Positions 10,846 through 22,397 of a DNA stretch of 64,000 bases are shown here, one piece after another; positions within the stretch are counted from its first letter, which is position 1; every line of letters starts with the position of its first letter. The notes beneath the pieces are model-generated. The model was not told the origin of the DNA. It searched no databases and saw only the letters and a program-made list of their open reading frames with translations. The position numbers were made by a program, and so were the translations under genes. This DNA is from Pelobates cultripes (lineage: Eukaryota; Chordata; Amphibia; Anura; Pelobatidae), in NCBI GenBank assembly GCA_933207985.1, contig OW240912.1, positions 228,416,861 through 228,480,860 on the forward strand, given 5' to 3'.

Positions 10846-11544
10846 ACCTTGAATTTACTTTAAGTTCTCACTACAGTGAATAACACCAAGCAAATTTCCA
10901 ATTTTAAGCCACAACAACCAAATTGGAGAGTAAAAAAAACAAAAACACTGCTATGGATACAGTTCAGCTATTATATCCTAAAATGTGAAAATATCTTGCA
11001 ACTAACGACAATGTCATTCCTGTTGACAAATATATTTGATCATGATGGTTTCCCATTTTAAATACAATGTTTAACTTTGTACGTTATATATGAAGAAAGT
11101 ACTTGGTGGAGGGGCATAGTTTCTTAATTCTGGTTTTGGACACTGGTTACTAACATATAATTACATACAAATCTGGCTATAATGCAGTTAACTTAATTTT
11201 TTTAAATATTCAGGAGCCTCAATTAAATTTATTGGAGTATTCAACAGAACCAAATTCATTCCCCCTGTCCTGTGTAGAGCGGCCGAGCCACATCCACAGT
11301 GAAGGAGCTTGTCTACCTGGTTTGACAGGAAGCAGTTTGGCTCTCTCTGCACTCACTTCCTACCAGGCCGCATAGAGGGAACCAAGCGCCTCTACCACAG
11401 TTAGCAGCTTGGCCACACTACATGAAATGAGCAGCGCGCTCCCTTCTACCGGTCAGCTGGATTCTGCCCCCCGGACCAGTGCACCCTAAGGCGGCAGCCT
11501 TATGGTAGCAACACCCCTGAGGTTTGCAAGACACATTGCACCCT
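10846..11544. other. No gene; GC-richer unknown segment
   Basis: No exon or clear element. The part 11270-11510 is GC-richer than its surroundings (GCGGCCGAGCC, CACCCTAAGGCGGCAGCC) and is probably an old repeat, but I cannot name it or define its ends. Confidence 0.4.
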
Positions 11545-11920
11545 CTAAAGAGCTGCATGCATCATTTAGGAGTTAGATCATTTGTTTCTGCACATGCAGC
11601 CCTGGCCACATCTACCCTAGCTGTCCCTGACACACTGCATGAAAAGTGGTTTCATTTTTAGTCAGATATTAACATGCCTTTAAGTTTTTATCTCCTCCTG
11701 TGTAAATTGAACTTTAATTTCAAATGTATCTTCTGCACGTTTAATAGCCTCCCGTATGTGATTAAACAGAATTTGCAACAAAGGAAGTATAAATATTAGA
11801 TGTCTCTTTAGAGGAAGTGTTTAGGAAGGATGTGTAAATCACATGCAAGTAGGTGTGCTTAGGTCTGTATAAACTGATTTACCTACTTAATGGCAGAGAC
11901 ATGAGCAGTGTCCCTTTAAG
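11545..11920. mobile_element. Diverged inverted copy of TTAA MITE family 1
   Basis: Reads in reverse relative to 264-803: CATTTAGGAGTTAGATCA, TGTTTCTGCACATGCAGCCC and CCTCCCGTATGTGATTAAA match the family 1 interior. The right end GCAGTGTCCCTTTAA keeps a MITE-like terminus, but the left end is not recognisable. Confidence 0.65.
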
Positions 11921-12939
11921 GAGGAAGTATGTCTAGAAGTAGTGAGTCTGAGGCGCCTTTTTCAGCCAAATGTAAACCATTGGCTTTTCAAATAAACAGT
12001 AATGTTTACATGATGAAAACATTTGCAAATTAAAATTAGTAATAAAAACCGGGCGTCATTTAACTGTCTCCCACAGCTTTATGTATGGATGTTATGTATC
12101 TCATTTCACCTTCATTATTCAGGCTGGAACATCAGTTTGATTTGCAAATGTTGTCAGATGGTTTTCACAAGATTTGTTAATATTGGCTACCCAAGGTTTC
12201 AGAATGCTTTCCATGGTCCACAAACCGAGGGGGTCATTAGTAAAAGGTAAGATCATATTTCTATTTTTCCAATTATAAGTCATTGCACCATAAATGTATA
12301 GATCAGGTCTTTCAGAGGCATGGTTTATTAACATGCCAGTGTTGCAGTGGTCTAGTCAGTGGACATCATTTACAAATGTATTGGCCTTGAACGTTCGGGG
12401 TTGCAAAAGCTAGCAAGGAATAACTAATGTAATTCAATTTGAGAGCCAAATAGTAGGCACCCAGATATAAACCGTTTACTTGCATGCCTCATTTAATCAG
12501 CTATTGTAATCCATACCAATAGATGCAATCAACTCAAAAGAAAAAACACTGCTATGCTCCAATCTAGCATTACATCACTGACTGCCTTTTATTTACCATG
12601 CCCACTTGTAACAGGTTAACAGATACATTGAAGGGAGATGAATTTCTTAAAGAAGCAATGTGCCGGAAGCATAAGACAATAACTGCATCATTTTCCCAAA
12701 AACCAGAAAATGGCTATTGCTGAAACATTAACTTTTTTTTTTTTTTAAGTGATTTTTTTTACAAGTGCTCTTTAATGACATGATGAACCACACAGAGCAA
12801 TGGTGGGTGAGAATTTAATGTGCAGAAAAAAAACGTCTAATCAAAAAGTCCATTATCTACAAAATGAAAAGAAAATACAAACCATTACAGTTAACTGTGC
12901 TGTTTCTCTCTCTCCCCCCTCCCCTCCTTTTCTTTTTTT
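11921..12939. other. No gene or recognised repeat
   Basis: AT-rich, with T runs near 12731-12769. Open frames in it are short and without recognisable similarity. Confidence 0.45.
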
Positions 12940-13080
12940 AATTTCCCTCAGCAGCAAAGCGAGATTTATACAAAAGAGAAAAAGAATAAACATAACATTG
13001 CATAGTAACAGTGCAACCAATCAGCACTCGGCATGTAGTATATCAGATGTTGCACTTCTCAACACTTCCTCTTTCTGTAG
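12940..13080 (-). repeat. Inverted terminal repeat, left on this strand (3' end of DIRS copy 2)
   Basis: Inverted complement of 17668-17808 with scattered differences. Shared words include AATAAACATAACATTGCATA and GTAACAGTGCAACCAATCAG. The truncated recombinase frame runs directly into it. Confidence 0.9.
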
Positions 13081-13084
13081 CGAT

Positions 13085-13790
13085 CTGAAGACCAGCAGAA
13101 CCGCAAAATGTAGAACAGAACCGAACAGAAAACCGGATAGTCTACATACGTACGTCCTTCTAACCACATCCCCAGAGTGGGTGTAGACACTGGTAGATGA
13201 GGTCTTTTAAACAAGATGAAGAGAAGGCCGTGTTGTAATGGACGCAAGAAAGATGTGCATAGTTCATATTCCATCAGACAGATGGAAGTCGAAGACTTCG
13301 TCCTCTGCAAGATATTGAAGGATACTCCTTTTGGGGTGAAAACCCGGGCGTGCCAATCCAATGCTCTGATGTCAGATACAGGCCTCAAACAAAACAGCAT
13401 GAGTAATTTGGCCGATAGATGTTTAAGTGATAAGTCTGTGTTTTGAGTCCAGGAGTCCAATAGGTTGAAGACCAAATTCAAGTCCCAAAATAAACCATAC
13501 TTGGTGTGAAAAACGAATACCTTTGAGTAGCGACAAATCATCAGATTTTTTTCCGATTGGGACACAATCTAAACCTCTATGCCCTGCAGAGATTGCTAAT
13601 CTGTCTAGGTTGATGGTATGAAAGGCCTTGCCCGATTCGAAAAGGTATGTAAGGAAATTCAACTCCATCTTCAAAAGGAGCTGATATAGGATCCAACGAC
13701 CGTTCCAAGCACCAATCAGACCACATTTTCCATGCTGAGTAATAGGAACGTTGAGTTCCTGATGCCCGGCATTTGCGAGTTGTGTGCGAA
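13085..13790 (-). pseudogene. DIRS tyrosine recombinase, truncated and frameshifted
   Basis: The N-terminal part (LNFLTYLFESGKAFHTINL, about 13610-13674) and the start of the catalytic domain (LFCLRPVSDIRALD, with the first catalytic Arg, near 13370-13410) are recognisable but in two frames. The sequence stops after TPTLGMWL, around 13160, just short of the inverted terminal repeat. The H-x-x-R box and the nucleophilic Tyr are therefore deleted, so no integrase activity is possible from this copy. Contrast copy 1, where all four residues remain. Confidence 0.8.
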
Positions 13791-13795
13791 ACGTC

Positions 13796-14611
13796 TTAAA
13801 TTGCCCAGGGTAACCGGAAATAAGCCATGCCAGTAGACGTAGAAGGCCCTGGTCTATGAGTCCGTGACTCTCCCCATCTCCCCAGGAGGAAAGGTCTGTC
13901 CGGTAGTAATCGTGGGTAGTCTACCGCCATCTCCATGAGATGTGGGAACCAGGGTTGTGACCTCCAGAACGGAGTTATCAGAACTATAGTGCCTTTGCAA
14001 TGCTGTAGGTATGCCAGGGTCCGAATGATTAGATTGAACAGGGGGAATTCATACGACCGGCTCCTGGACCAATCTTGAAGGAATGCATCTGTTGCCTTGG
14101 CTTCCGGATCTGGCCTCCAACTGAAGAACTGAGGCAGTTGGGTATACAGTCGGGATGCAAAGAGATCCAAGTGTAGGCCAATGACTTGGCAATGTCTTTA
14201 AATATAGATGGTTGAAGTTTCCAATCTCCCATGTCCCTCAGATAACGGGAGTTTCAATCCGCCGTGTAATTATCCAGACCCGGAATGTGTTCTGCAGGCA
14301 CGGAAATATTGTGTCGCACATAATGCCAGAAGTCTCGAGCCAATACTGCTTAGATCTGTGATTTGGTTCCACCCAGGTGATTGATATAGCGGATGGCGGA
14401 AACAGTCTAGTTTTAGAAGAATTGAACAAGAAATGTTCTTGGGAGAGAGACTACGAATGGCAAAATAATCTGCCAATAGTTCAAGGCAATTGATATGTAG
14501 AAATGATTCGTCTGTGGACCATCTGCCTATGGTGAATATGGGTCCGCAATGTAGGCACGCGTCAGATTCGGTTATGAGATCTGGAATGCACCCCGAAGAT
14601 TGCCCGCCCAT
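13796..14611 (-). pseudogene. DIRS RNase H and connection region, broken
   Basis: The RNase H-like stretch (GRWSTDESFLHINCLELLA, about 14465-14530) is followed by the DIRS connection block (DLFASRLYTQLPQFFSWRPDP, 14105-14167) and then by LVILITPFWRSQPWF-like text (about 13950-14000). Pieces lie in more than one frame. In intact DIRS elements this part ends ORF2. Confidence 0.75.
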
Positions 14612-14649
14612 TCCACGCTTCCATGTGGGCCAACCACCAGGTCAGTTCT

Positions 14650-15545
14650 TCACCGGATTCCTCGTCTAGTGAAATGTGTGTTTCGTATGAGTGACCGCAT
14701 CTTAGGTAAGATGCTTTCAGTCGCTGTAATGCCCAATAATGTAACGGACCCGGGAAAATCGCCTAGATGGAGGAGGCCAACAGACCAATGACTTTCACTA
14801 GTTGCCGGAGGGAGATGTTCGGACGATTCATCACATGTCTTTTTTCTTTCTTGATATTTTTTGTCGGTAGACATAGAATCTGTTGAACAGAATAGACTTG
14901 AAAGCTTAGAAATTCCATGTGTAGGGATCGTTGAAGAACTGATTTTTCCCAGTTCACTAGAAAACCTAGGTTCTGAAGAAGTTGGATGGTCCATGTTAAG
15001 TGGATTTTCAGTAGCTCCTGCGTTTGTGAAAACAGAAGGATGTTGTCTAGGTAAATGATTAGTCGTACTCTGTGTAACTGTAGAAATGTCACCACTGGTT
15101 TCAGAACCTTTGTGAAGCACCAGGAAGCTGAAGACAGGCTAAATGGGAAGCATGTAAACTGCCATTTCCTTTTTTCCCCATTGGAATTATAGTAGGTTTC
15201 TGTGGTCCTCCACAACAGGGATTGTCAGATATGCATCCTGTAGGTCTAATTTGACCATTCAGTCCGCAGATAGCAATAGGTCTGATGCAGTGAATACCCT
15301 CCATTTTGAAATGTCGATAATGGATGAAAGCATTCAGTGGTCGCAGATTTATGACCGGTCGAGCACACTCACCCTTTTTTGGGACTAGAAAGAGGGTTGC
15401 TCACAAGCCCTGGCATATCCCAAGGGACGACTTCTATAGCGTTTTTGGACCTCAGCTCCATGATCTCTTTGTAGATTAGGTCGTGATGTTCAGTGGACAT
15501 AGTTAGAACCCGAGGTGGGGTTTCCTGCACGGGCACAACGGTTAG
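14650..15545 (-). pseudogene. DIRS reverse transcriptase, broken, YLDN at active site
   Basis: The frame 14763-15215 contains FPFSLSSASWCFTKVLKP, then YLDN at 15042-15053 where active RTs have Y-x-D-D, then FLVNWEKSVLQ. The second catalytic Asp is replaced by Asn, which should abolish polymerisation. Upstream pieces (15101-15581) are in other frames. ORF2 is thus doubly inactive. Confidence 0.8.
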
Positions 15546-15547
15546 TT

Positions 15548-16609
15548 CTAAATGATACTCTGGATTGTGTGTAAGACCCATGCATCAGACGTAATCATAG
15601 TGCAGGCTTGGTAAAACAGGTGGGGAAAATGGGGATAAATAGTACTCACCATAAGGATGTTTTCCCTGGGTCGTTCTTCGACCTCCATGGGCGTTCCAAG
15701 GTTGTCCTCTAGTTTGGAAGAAGGGGGTATAAGTGCGTTCCTGCACTGGTCTGTGTGGGTTGAAGGAGCAAACACCCACTTCATGGAAGACTGCGCTTTG
15801 TCAAGCGCTGTGAATGTCTTCACATATGATCCAAGGTCCTTGACAAAGGACTCGCCAAATAGGAGACCTTTAGTGTCCGCTCCTGGCTCATTGGTAGCCA
15901 TACTAGCCAATTTTGGTTTGATTTTTAGTAAAATGGCTCTCCTGCATTCACTGGACATTGCTGAATTGGCATTACCGACCATGCACACCAGGCGTTGCAG
16001 CCATCCAAAAGCCACCTTAAAATCCAATTGGGTTCCCCCCGACTGTGCGGCTTCCAGTAACTCGTATAACTTGGTAATCGGGCCTAGGGTGTCGAGGAAT
16101 TTGTCTTGACAGTTTTTTAGTGAAAAGTCAAGGCCCTTTTTTGGCTTCCAGGCTGTTTTGGCCAAAAATTGGACAATCTGTGGGTCTACCTATGGGTTTT
16201 TTGCTACCATGTCTGGTATAATAGGTCAGGGTCATTGGTCCCTCAGTTTATTACGACCCTCCTGGGAGAGAAGTGAGAGAAGTTTACAAACTATTAGTGC
16301 CAGGTATAGCGCAATATACCCCGGTGGTTCCCACTCTGCGGATCGTAGGTGGTGTAGGTCATCCGGGTCGAAAAAGGGATTGCCTTAGTGTCCTGGAGTT
16401 CACCTGACCCTGCCAAGTCAGAATTTCTTCCCTGCAAGGTTCTTGTCATCAGACATGTTGTCCTCATAAGGATCGAAGAATGGCTCGTCTGATCCCTCCT
16501 CCTCACTTTTTATCCGAATCGGACATTGTATCTTGGGTTCTCGCCCTTTTTCAATTTCTGGCTGCTTTTCCCCGGCCAGTGGCTTTGTTGCGCGGTTGTT
16601 GCGCGCCAT
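15548..16609 (-). pseudogene. DIRS gag-like ORF1 remnants
   Basis: Two pieces: 16418-16609 (basic start MARNNRATKPLAGEK then an acidic stretch) and 15548-16165 (205 codons with FLDTLGPITKLYELLEAA and MSSECRRAILLKIKP). Position, basic N-terminus and resemblance to other DIRS ORF1 proteins support a Gag-like role. The frame is interrupted between 16165 and 16418. 16610-17667 is the leader of the element; it includes a 43-45 bp direct repeat, CCCCAGACATGTATTAAGGG at 17480 and again at 17516. Confidence 0.7.
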
Positions 16610-17667
16610 CTTGGACAGCCTGAGGCCTGTCAGTCAAGCCAGGGGTCTCCTGGTTGTGTGGAGGGATTATAATGTGCTTGCGCTTGCTCAGGGCTTTACG
16701 GCCCGGCAATACTACACTAGAAGCGGAGGGGCTTCAGTAGCAGGGTGTGCCTGCATCAGTGCCTGTGTAATGGAGTGGGTAATAGTGGAGGACATAACCC
16801 CCATGGCCGATGTTAAGGCCTTGTTAATGGAGTTAGTCATTGTCCAACAGGCTTTGGAATTCTTCTGAAGTCATTAAGTTGGCGTGATCCAAGGGGGTCA
16901 AAGATAGGGGCCCCAGTCAAAGTCAGAGGGTGGCCAAAAGGCCCATTGGCAGTAGACTGCATGCTGACACAACAATAACTGAATCCCACTAAAGTGTGCT
17001 CAATTAATATATCTAGCCCAGCAGAGCCACTTAGGTCAGATCCTGAGAGAAACCCCTATAAAGTATAGCAACAGGGGAAAAAGTTGTCGAAGTGAGATAA
17101 GGATTGCTTAATCCAGCCACACTAACCTAAGGAGCTAACAGGAGAAAAGCTTACTGCAACAGATTAAAAAACTTAATACCAGGTACAGGGAGGATGCCAG
17201 AGGAAGCAGTGTCCCGTCAGCTAAACGGACCTGCAAACGGACCTGCAAAAAAGGCACACGCAGCAGTTGAAGTGTTCTGCGCGCAAAAAAAGACGCGCCC
17301 AGACTCAGTGAAAGCTCGTGGCAAAAGCCGCGTGCAGGTCTCGGCGACCGCGGTTTCCCACCGGCAGAGGGAACGGCTGTAGTAGGGGGACCTGTGTTGC
17401 TTTCCCTCAGCCAGGCAAATAATTGCCGAGAGGGAGTCAGGGAAAGGGATCCAAGAGGGAAGGGAGGGGGTCAGGCCACCCCAGACATGTATTAAGGGTA
17501 AAATATCCAGAACACACCCCAGACATGTATTAAGGGTAAAATATCCAGAACACTCCCCAGACAGTAAAGCAATCACATAGAAGCAACTAAAGCAACATAA
17601 TATGATTGTTAGCGATAAAAGTACAACAATGCAGTGTATGAACAAAAAATGTACTTAGCTGGTTTGA

Positions 17668-17808
17668 GGGAGCAGCGAAGGAAGAGTTTGAGGAGTGCAA
17701 CACCTGATATACTACATGCCTAGTGCTGATTGGTTGCACTGTTACTATGCAATGTTATGTTTATTCTCTCTCTTTTGTATACATCTCTCTTCACTGCGGA
17801 GGGAAATT
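17668..17808 (-). repeat. Inverted terminal repeat, right (5' end of DIRS copy 2)
   Basis: Inverted complement of 12940-13080. The outermost bases read GGGAAATT here and AATTTCCC at the other end. Confidence 0.9.
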
Positions 17809-18047
17809 AACAGAGAGAGTAAGCTTAATAGGAGCCTCTGTGTCTTTAATAAAATTGCCCACAACTGACTAGCTACAAGTAAAGCATATACTCACACAGT
17901 AGCCTCCCCTCTCTTAATGGAGGACATTATTCTTCTTGCTACAAAGTATAATTTGTGTTGCATAGCCCATATATACTGATTGTCATTGTATACCAATTGC
18001 AATTTTCATGTTATGCTCTCAATAAACTTTAATAAAAAAATTAAAAA
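17809..18047 (+). repeat. Probable LINE 3' tail
   Basis: Ends in CTCTCAATAAACTTTAATAAA followed by A-rich sequence, resembling the 3' end of frog L1-like elements (AATAAA plus tail). No coding part is left. 18048-18660 holds nothing I recognise. Confidence 0.4.
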
Positions 18048-18660
18048 TATATGCGCGCACCCATATATAACCTTTCCTAATTCATTAGAAGCTAGTAGCA
18101 CATATTAACCTTTGTGATCCATTCTGCTTTTAGAAGTGCCCTGGTGTTAAGAATCTGTATCTGCAGTGGTTCTGCTTGAAACTCTGCAAATATAGCATTG
18201 ACAGTGTATGTATAATGCAAGTATTTCTTTAACTCCTACAGTTTATTGCGGTACAGAAAAAAAGATTTTTGTCAACCCATTTTCACATAGTTTCACAAAA
18301 CTTGGAGCATTCTCTGACACCCAAAGCCCACCCCATAAACAGCAATGCACAAGGACTGTAGCATTTCACAGTGTATAAGAAGGTGTAGGTGACATGCCTG
18401 TTATAACATATCTGGCAATTGTAACACCAGTATTCAGTGAAAAATTAAGAAAAATCACTAGTTTGTCAAATTCCCAGAACTCTAGAGGGTAAAATAAAGG
18501 CATTGCAAAACGTGTAATATACAGCAGCTAATGTTATACCGGAAGAAACATTTAGCGCTGCACTTGTATAGAAGAGCAAACCTAACTCTATTAACATTGC
18601 ACAATTTTGCGATGAGTAAGCAATACAGGTTGCGTTCCGCTGGAGAACATTTATGACAAG

Positions 18661-18808
18661 TTAAAGGAACACTCCAAGTCACTAAAGTGTAACATATTTT
18701 ACTCCCTGTGCAACCTCTGACAGTACCATCCACCTCACATTTTCTGAGATACTTCATGAAAAAGGTATACTGGTCTCTGCATAAACAGCTTCCATTAATG
18801 TCCCCCAC
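18661..18808. mobile_element. TTAA MITE, left part (split by a hAT insertion)
   Basis: Starts TTAAAGGAACACTCCAAGTC, a typical TTAA-MITE terminus. At 18808 it is interrupted by the hAT-like element; the continuation is presumably after 22397, but its right end is not clear. Confidence 0.5.
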
Positions 18809-19002
18809 CAGGGGCGGACTGAGGGCCAGAGGCTCTAGGGGGCCCGCCCATTGTGCATTATTGTAATGGCTCAGCTGGGGAGTTAAACAAGCTCCACAGC
18901 CAGCCTGCACACTTATATAGCCATCTCTCCAGCCCCAACCCCTACACATACTACAACACCCATCACTCTCTACACATACTAAACCCCTATTACTCCCTAC
19001 AC

Positions 19003-19149
19003 CAGTGATGGCTAACCTTGGCACCATAAAATGTTTCTAGACTACATTGCCCATAATGCTCAGCTTACTTCTAGAGTCTAAATGCTAGCTGAGCATCATG
19101 TGAAATGTAGTCCAGAAACAATTTATGGTGTCAAGGTTAGCCATCACTG
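19003..19149. mobile_element. Palindromic hAT MITE with perfect 8-bp duplication
   Basis: 147 bp, inverted ends CAGTGATGGCTAACCTTG and CAAGGTTAGCCATCACTG. The flanks 18995-19002 and 19150-19157 are both CCCTACAC. A sister copy is at 58103-58247. Confidence 0.9.
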
Positions 19150-19484
19150 CCCTACACATACTGCAACCCCTATTACCCTCTACAGTCCCTATTACTAAAG
19201 CTCCAATTTCCCCTGCAGCCTCCATTGCTCTGTGCATCCTATTTCCCCTGCATCCATTACCACTTCCCTCCATTATAGCCCCTATAACCACTACATGCCC
19301 CTGTGCTCACACACACTGACCTTCCACACATGCAAGGCTGGGTTCACTAACTACATACTAATATGGCCTTACATTTACACACACATACAGACCCTTAATA
19401 CAGAGATGTCCCTGCATACACACAGATGCCATGGACATACTAGAATTAATTAAAAAGAAATTTAAAAAACACATGCGTCTAAAG

Positions 19485-20990
19485 GAACACTGATGATATT
19501 TATCGGGTGATAAATATTAAAAATAATATTTTCATAATAATTAATGTCATTTTTATTATATAAAAAAAAATATATATATATATTTTGGCATGGTTTCCCC
19601 GATTAAAGCTGAGAATTACCCACTATTTTAATTCTCTTAGATCCTAGAGTAAGTTTCACCAGAAGATTTTACTTCACACATTAAATCACAAATTAATTAT
19701 AAAAATATAATTTATTGTGACAATAATAATAAAATATATGTAACATACGTGACAATAATCAGTGAATATTTAGGTATAATATAAGTATACAATATGGTAG
19801 TGGTTTAACAGGTGTGATAAACAGCTAAATGCAAGTTTTGTGAAACAGTTGTATGCAGTTTTCACAAGATTTACGACAGGACACTACTTTGAATCAACAC
19901 ATAACAGCAGCACAGTGTAAAGCAATAAAAACTTTGGCTGACAGTCGAATCACACTGAATTAACTCTTTCACTGCTAGCAACAATCCTCATAGGCAAGAT
20001 TTCCTATTATATTGCGATTTTACAACTACAATAATTCTCATACCAGATCATTCACCATTCCACTGTCCATCCAATAAGAATAATTCTAACCAGATTTTAC
20101 GTTTGCAGAATTATAACTTCCTTAATTAAGATTCACTATTTCTAAATTACATAAGCTAATATATTTGGATAATTGCCTGGTATTCTATTTTTAAAGTTAA
20201 AAGTAATATAGAGTTCATTGGTCCACCTGCAGGAATGGAATTACGAATTCTATATATTAACGAATCATGACTCATTAAATGTTGGAATCAGCAGCTTTTA
20301 TTCAAGTATATTCTGCCTTTTAATAAAATCAATTAATTTAATTAAATAAAACCAACATAATTACCAGTTATGTTGTAGATTTTCTATCAGTCGTGTAGAT
20401 GTGTCTCAGGAATTTTGAGTGCAAGTATGATGAGAGAATTGTATGAAAATAGAAAAGTTTTTCAGTTCTGAAGTTGTGTTAGTTGGGAAAGATACTAAGA
20501 ATTAGGTGTGTCCAGCTTTGGCTCCAGATGTCAGACCTTAGATGTTAGGTGTGAGTTTGAGTGAGTTTAAGAGTCTTTGAGAGTGTCCGTATGAATCCCA
20601 GAGAGTTTGAGAGTGGGAGTCTTGAGTCCAGTCCAAGAGTCAGAATGTGTCTCCAAGAGAGTGTCCTCTCTTCCCTTTGTCCTTAATTTTTAAAGGACTT
20701 GTTCCCTACACGTCACTAGTTGATAGTCTGTAGGGAAGACACACCCACAGTTCTCTATTGGTCTTATCATCTAGATTTTGGTCAGTAGATGGCACAATTA
20801 CATCACCAAAAATTCTTGTCAGGAGGTCCATTTACCTTTTTGTAGAATGGGTTATCTGAATTTCGTCATCTCTTATAGCTACTATACCTCACAGAAGCTG
20901 TCATCTTCAAAGCGCTTGGTTGGTTTTTACCAGACAGAGCGTCTGCATTTTAGTGTCAAGTTTTAGAATTGGCATATGTAGCCTTAATCT
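19485..20990. repeat. Dispersed repeat R copy 2 plus unknown LTR-like sequence
   Basis: 19885-20130 aligns with 7085-7340. The part 20200-20990, read on the minus strand, contains AATAAAAGCTGCTGATTCC and a TTTAAAAATTAAGGAC box upstream of it, which could be promoter and poly(A) signals of a long terminal repeat. No TG...CA borders or duplication could be fixed, so the LTR idea is weak. Confidence 0.4.
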
Positions 20991-21217
20991 CACCTTCCTT
21001 ACAATGCAACTATTTTTTTTTTAGAAAGTAAGACAAATTACTTAGCGTTATGTCATTTGGTGTCTGGTTTTCTTGTGTGAAACTGTAGTTAAGATTACAC
21101 CTATTCCACTAACATTAGTAAATAATACATTTCTTCATTGATATTATATCCATGAATATTCTATTAACTGTGTACTATTTATATATGATTAATATAATAG
21201 TAAGTTATATGTAGATA

Positions 21218-21252
21218 TAGTGTGTGTGTGTGTCTCTCTCTCTCTCTCTCTG
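21218..21252. repeat. (TG)n(TC)n microsatellite
   Basis: Alternating TG followed by alternating TC, about 35 bp. Confidence 0.9.
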
Positions 21253-21496
21253 GGTTGTACCTTTCAACCCCCCTTTTGCGGTTAGACATCATGCCCCTTA
21301 TCTCAGGTTTTATCAATAATGTTTATGTAAGTCGCATTCCTTAGCTCAGACGTGAATGAATAGAGTTACAGAAAGTAAAACATTTTTGTCTGTCTTAGCA
21401 TTCTGTTAGAAAATTGAGTCACCTCTGTTCTGATGGTGACTTACAGTATACACTCTTAATTTCTATCTTAACACAAAATATCTGCCAGTATAAATA

Positions 21497-22032
21497 TACT
21501 GACAACACTATAGGGTCAGAAATACCAACGTGTTTTCCTGACCCTATTGTGTAAAACACATTTAGGTCACTGTGAACACCCTTGCCCACCCTTAAAAAGG
21601 TAAACTTACCTTTATTCTAGCACCACACAGGTCCACCGGCGCTGGCTCAGCGCACGCTCCGCCCGCTTGGCTGAGATAATCAGAATTGACAATCTCAGCC
21701 TTTCCGATGCTTTCTTATAGGAAAGCATTGGGAAGCTAATGCACACGCACGGCAAAAGGCTGCATGCGCCAATTAGCATCTTCTTATAGAGATGTATTGA
21801 ATCAATCCCCATCTCTGTGGGGAAAGTTCAGCGCCTCTACTGAACATCAGTACTCACATTGTCTATCACTGACCCAGGAAGCACCTCTAGTAGCAGTCTG
21901 AGTGAGTGCCACAGAGATGTCCCTAGTCAGCACTGCCTTTTCTCTGAAAAGGCAATGTTTACATTAAAATGCCTGCAGGGACTGACTATACACACACCAG
22001 AACAACTACATTAAGCTGCAGTGTCCATTTAA
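21497..22032. mobile_element. TTAA MITE, CTATAGGGTCAG family
   Basis: Begins near CACTATAGGGTCAG and ends in GTGTCCATTTAA (TTAA at 22029-22032). The interior phrases TTGACAATCTCAGCCTTTCC, AAGCACCTCTAGTAGC and CTGAAAAGGCAATGTTTACA recur in the elements at 57593 and 61446. It lies inside the hAT-like element. Confidence 0.7.
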
Positions 22033-22397
22033 GGTGGCTTGTAACTTTTAACACATGGTTAGTAAGTCAAGACCTAAAATTTGGATGCATGCATGCCTCA
22101 TTCAAACACATTGCCATGTTTCACAAATACTCCCTTATACATACTGCCATGCTACACAAACACACACAAATTCTACCCTATTTACAAAAATCAAAACATG
22201 TATTTAGAAATACTCTGAATCCACTTACACAAAGGGTCACAGTGAATATACTCACAGAAGCATACATTCACTTTACATGCACATATAAATCAAATACATG
22301 GTACATCTACATCATCATACATATTGGTCTGCAGGGGGCCCAGGTCCTAATTTTGCCCGGGGGACCAAGGCACTGTCAGTCCGTCTCTGTCCCTCAC

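Larger units (their letters stand above)
12940..17808 (-). mobile_element. DIRS-type retrotransposon (defective), copy 2
   Basis: A 4.87-kb element on the minus strand, flanked by about 140-bp inverted terminal repeats (12940-13080 and 17668-17808). Reading right to left it has gag-like, RT, RNase H and tyrosine recombinase regions, the DIRS order. It is a different lineage from copy 1: its ends and proteins do not match copy 1 beyond the family level. Every coding region is broken and the recombinase lacks its C-terminal half. No target-site duplication is seen, as expected. Confidence 0.88.
18809..22389. mobile_element. hAT-like element with 8-bp duplication, packed with nested repeats
   Basis: Left end CAGGGGCGGACTG and right end CAGTCCGTCTCTG are near inverted complements. 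The flanking octamers are TCCCCCAC (18801-18808) and TCCCTCAC (22390-22397), 7 of 8 identical, the 8-bp duplication expected of hAT transposons. No transposase is recognisable. The interior near both ends is rich in CA and TACA words. Nested inside are a small hAT MITE (19003), dispersed repeat R (19885), microsatellites and a TTAA MITE (21497). Confidence 0.75.

Noticed and set aside
18482..19027. 181-codon minus-strand open frame
   Set aside because: It runs through a TTAA MITE, the hAT end and a second hAT MITE, so it cannot be an ancestral gene.
20200..20990. Solo LTR in minus orientation
   Set aside because: Promoter-like and AATAAA words are present, but TG/CA borders and a target duplication could not be found, so it is mentioned only as a possibility in the repeat entry.
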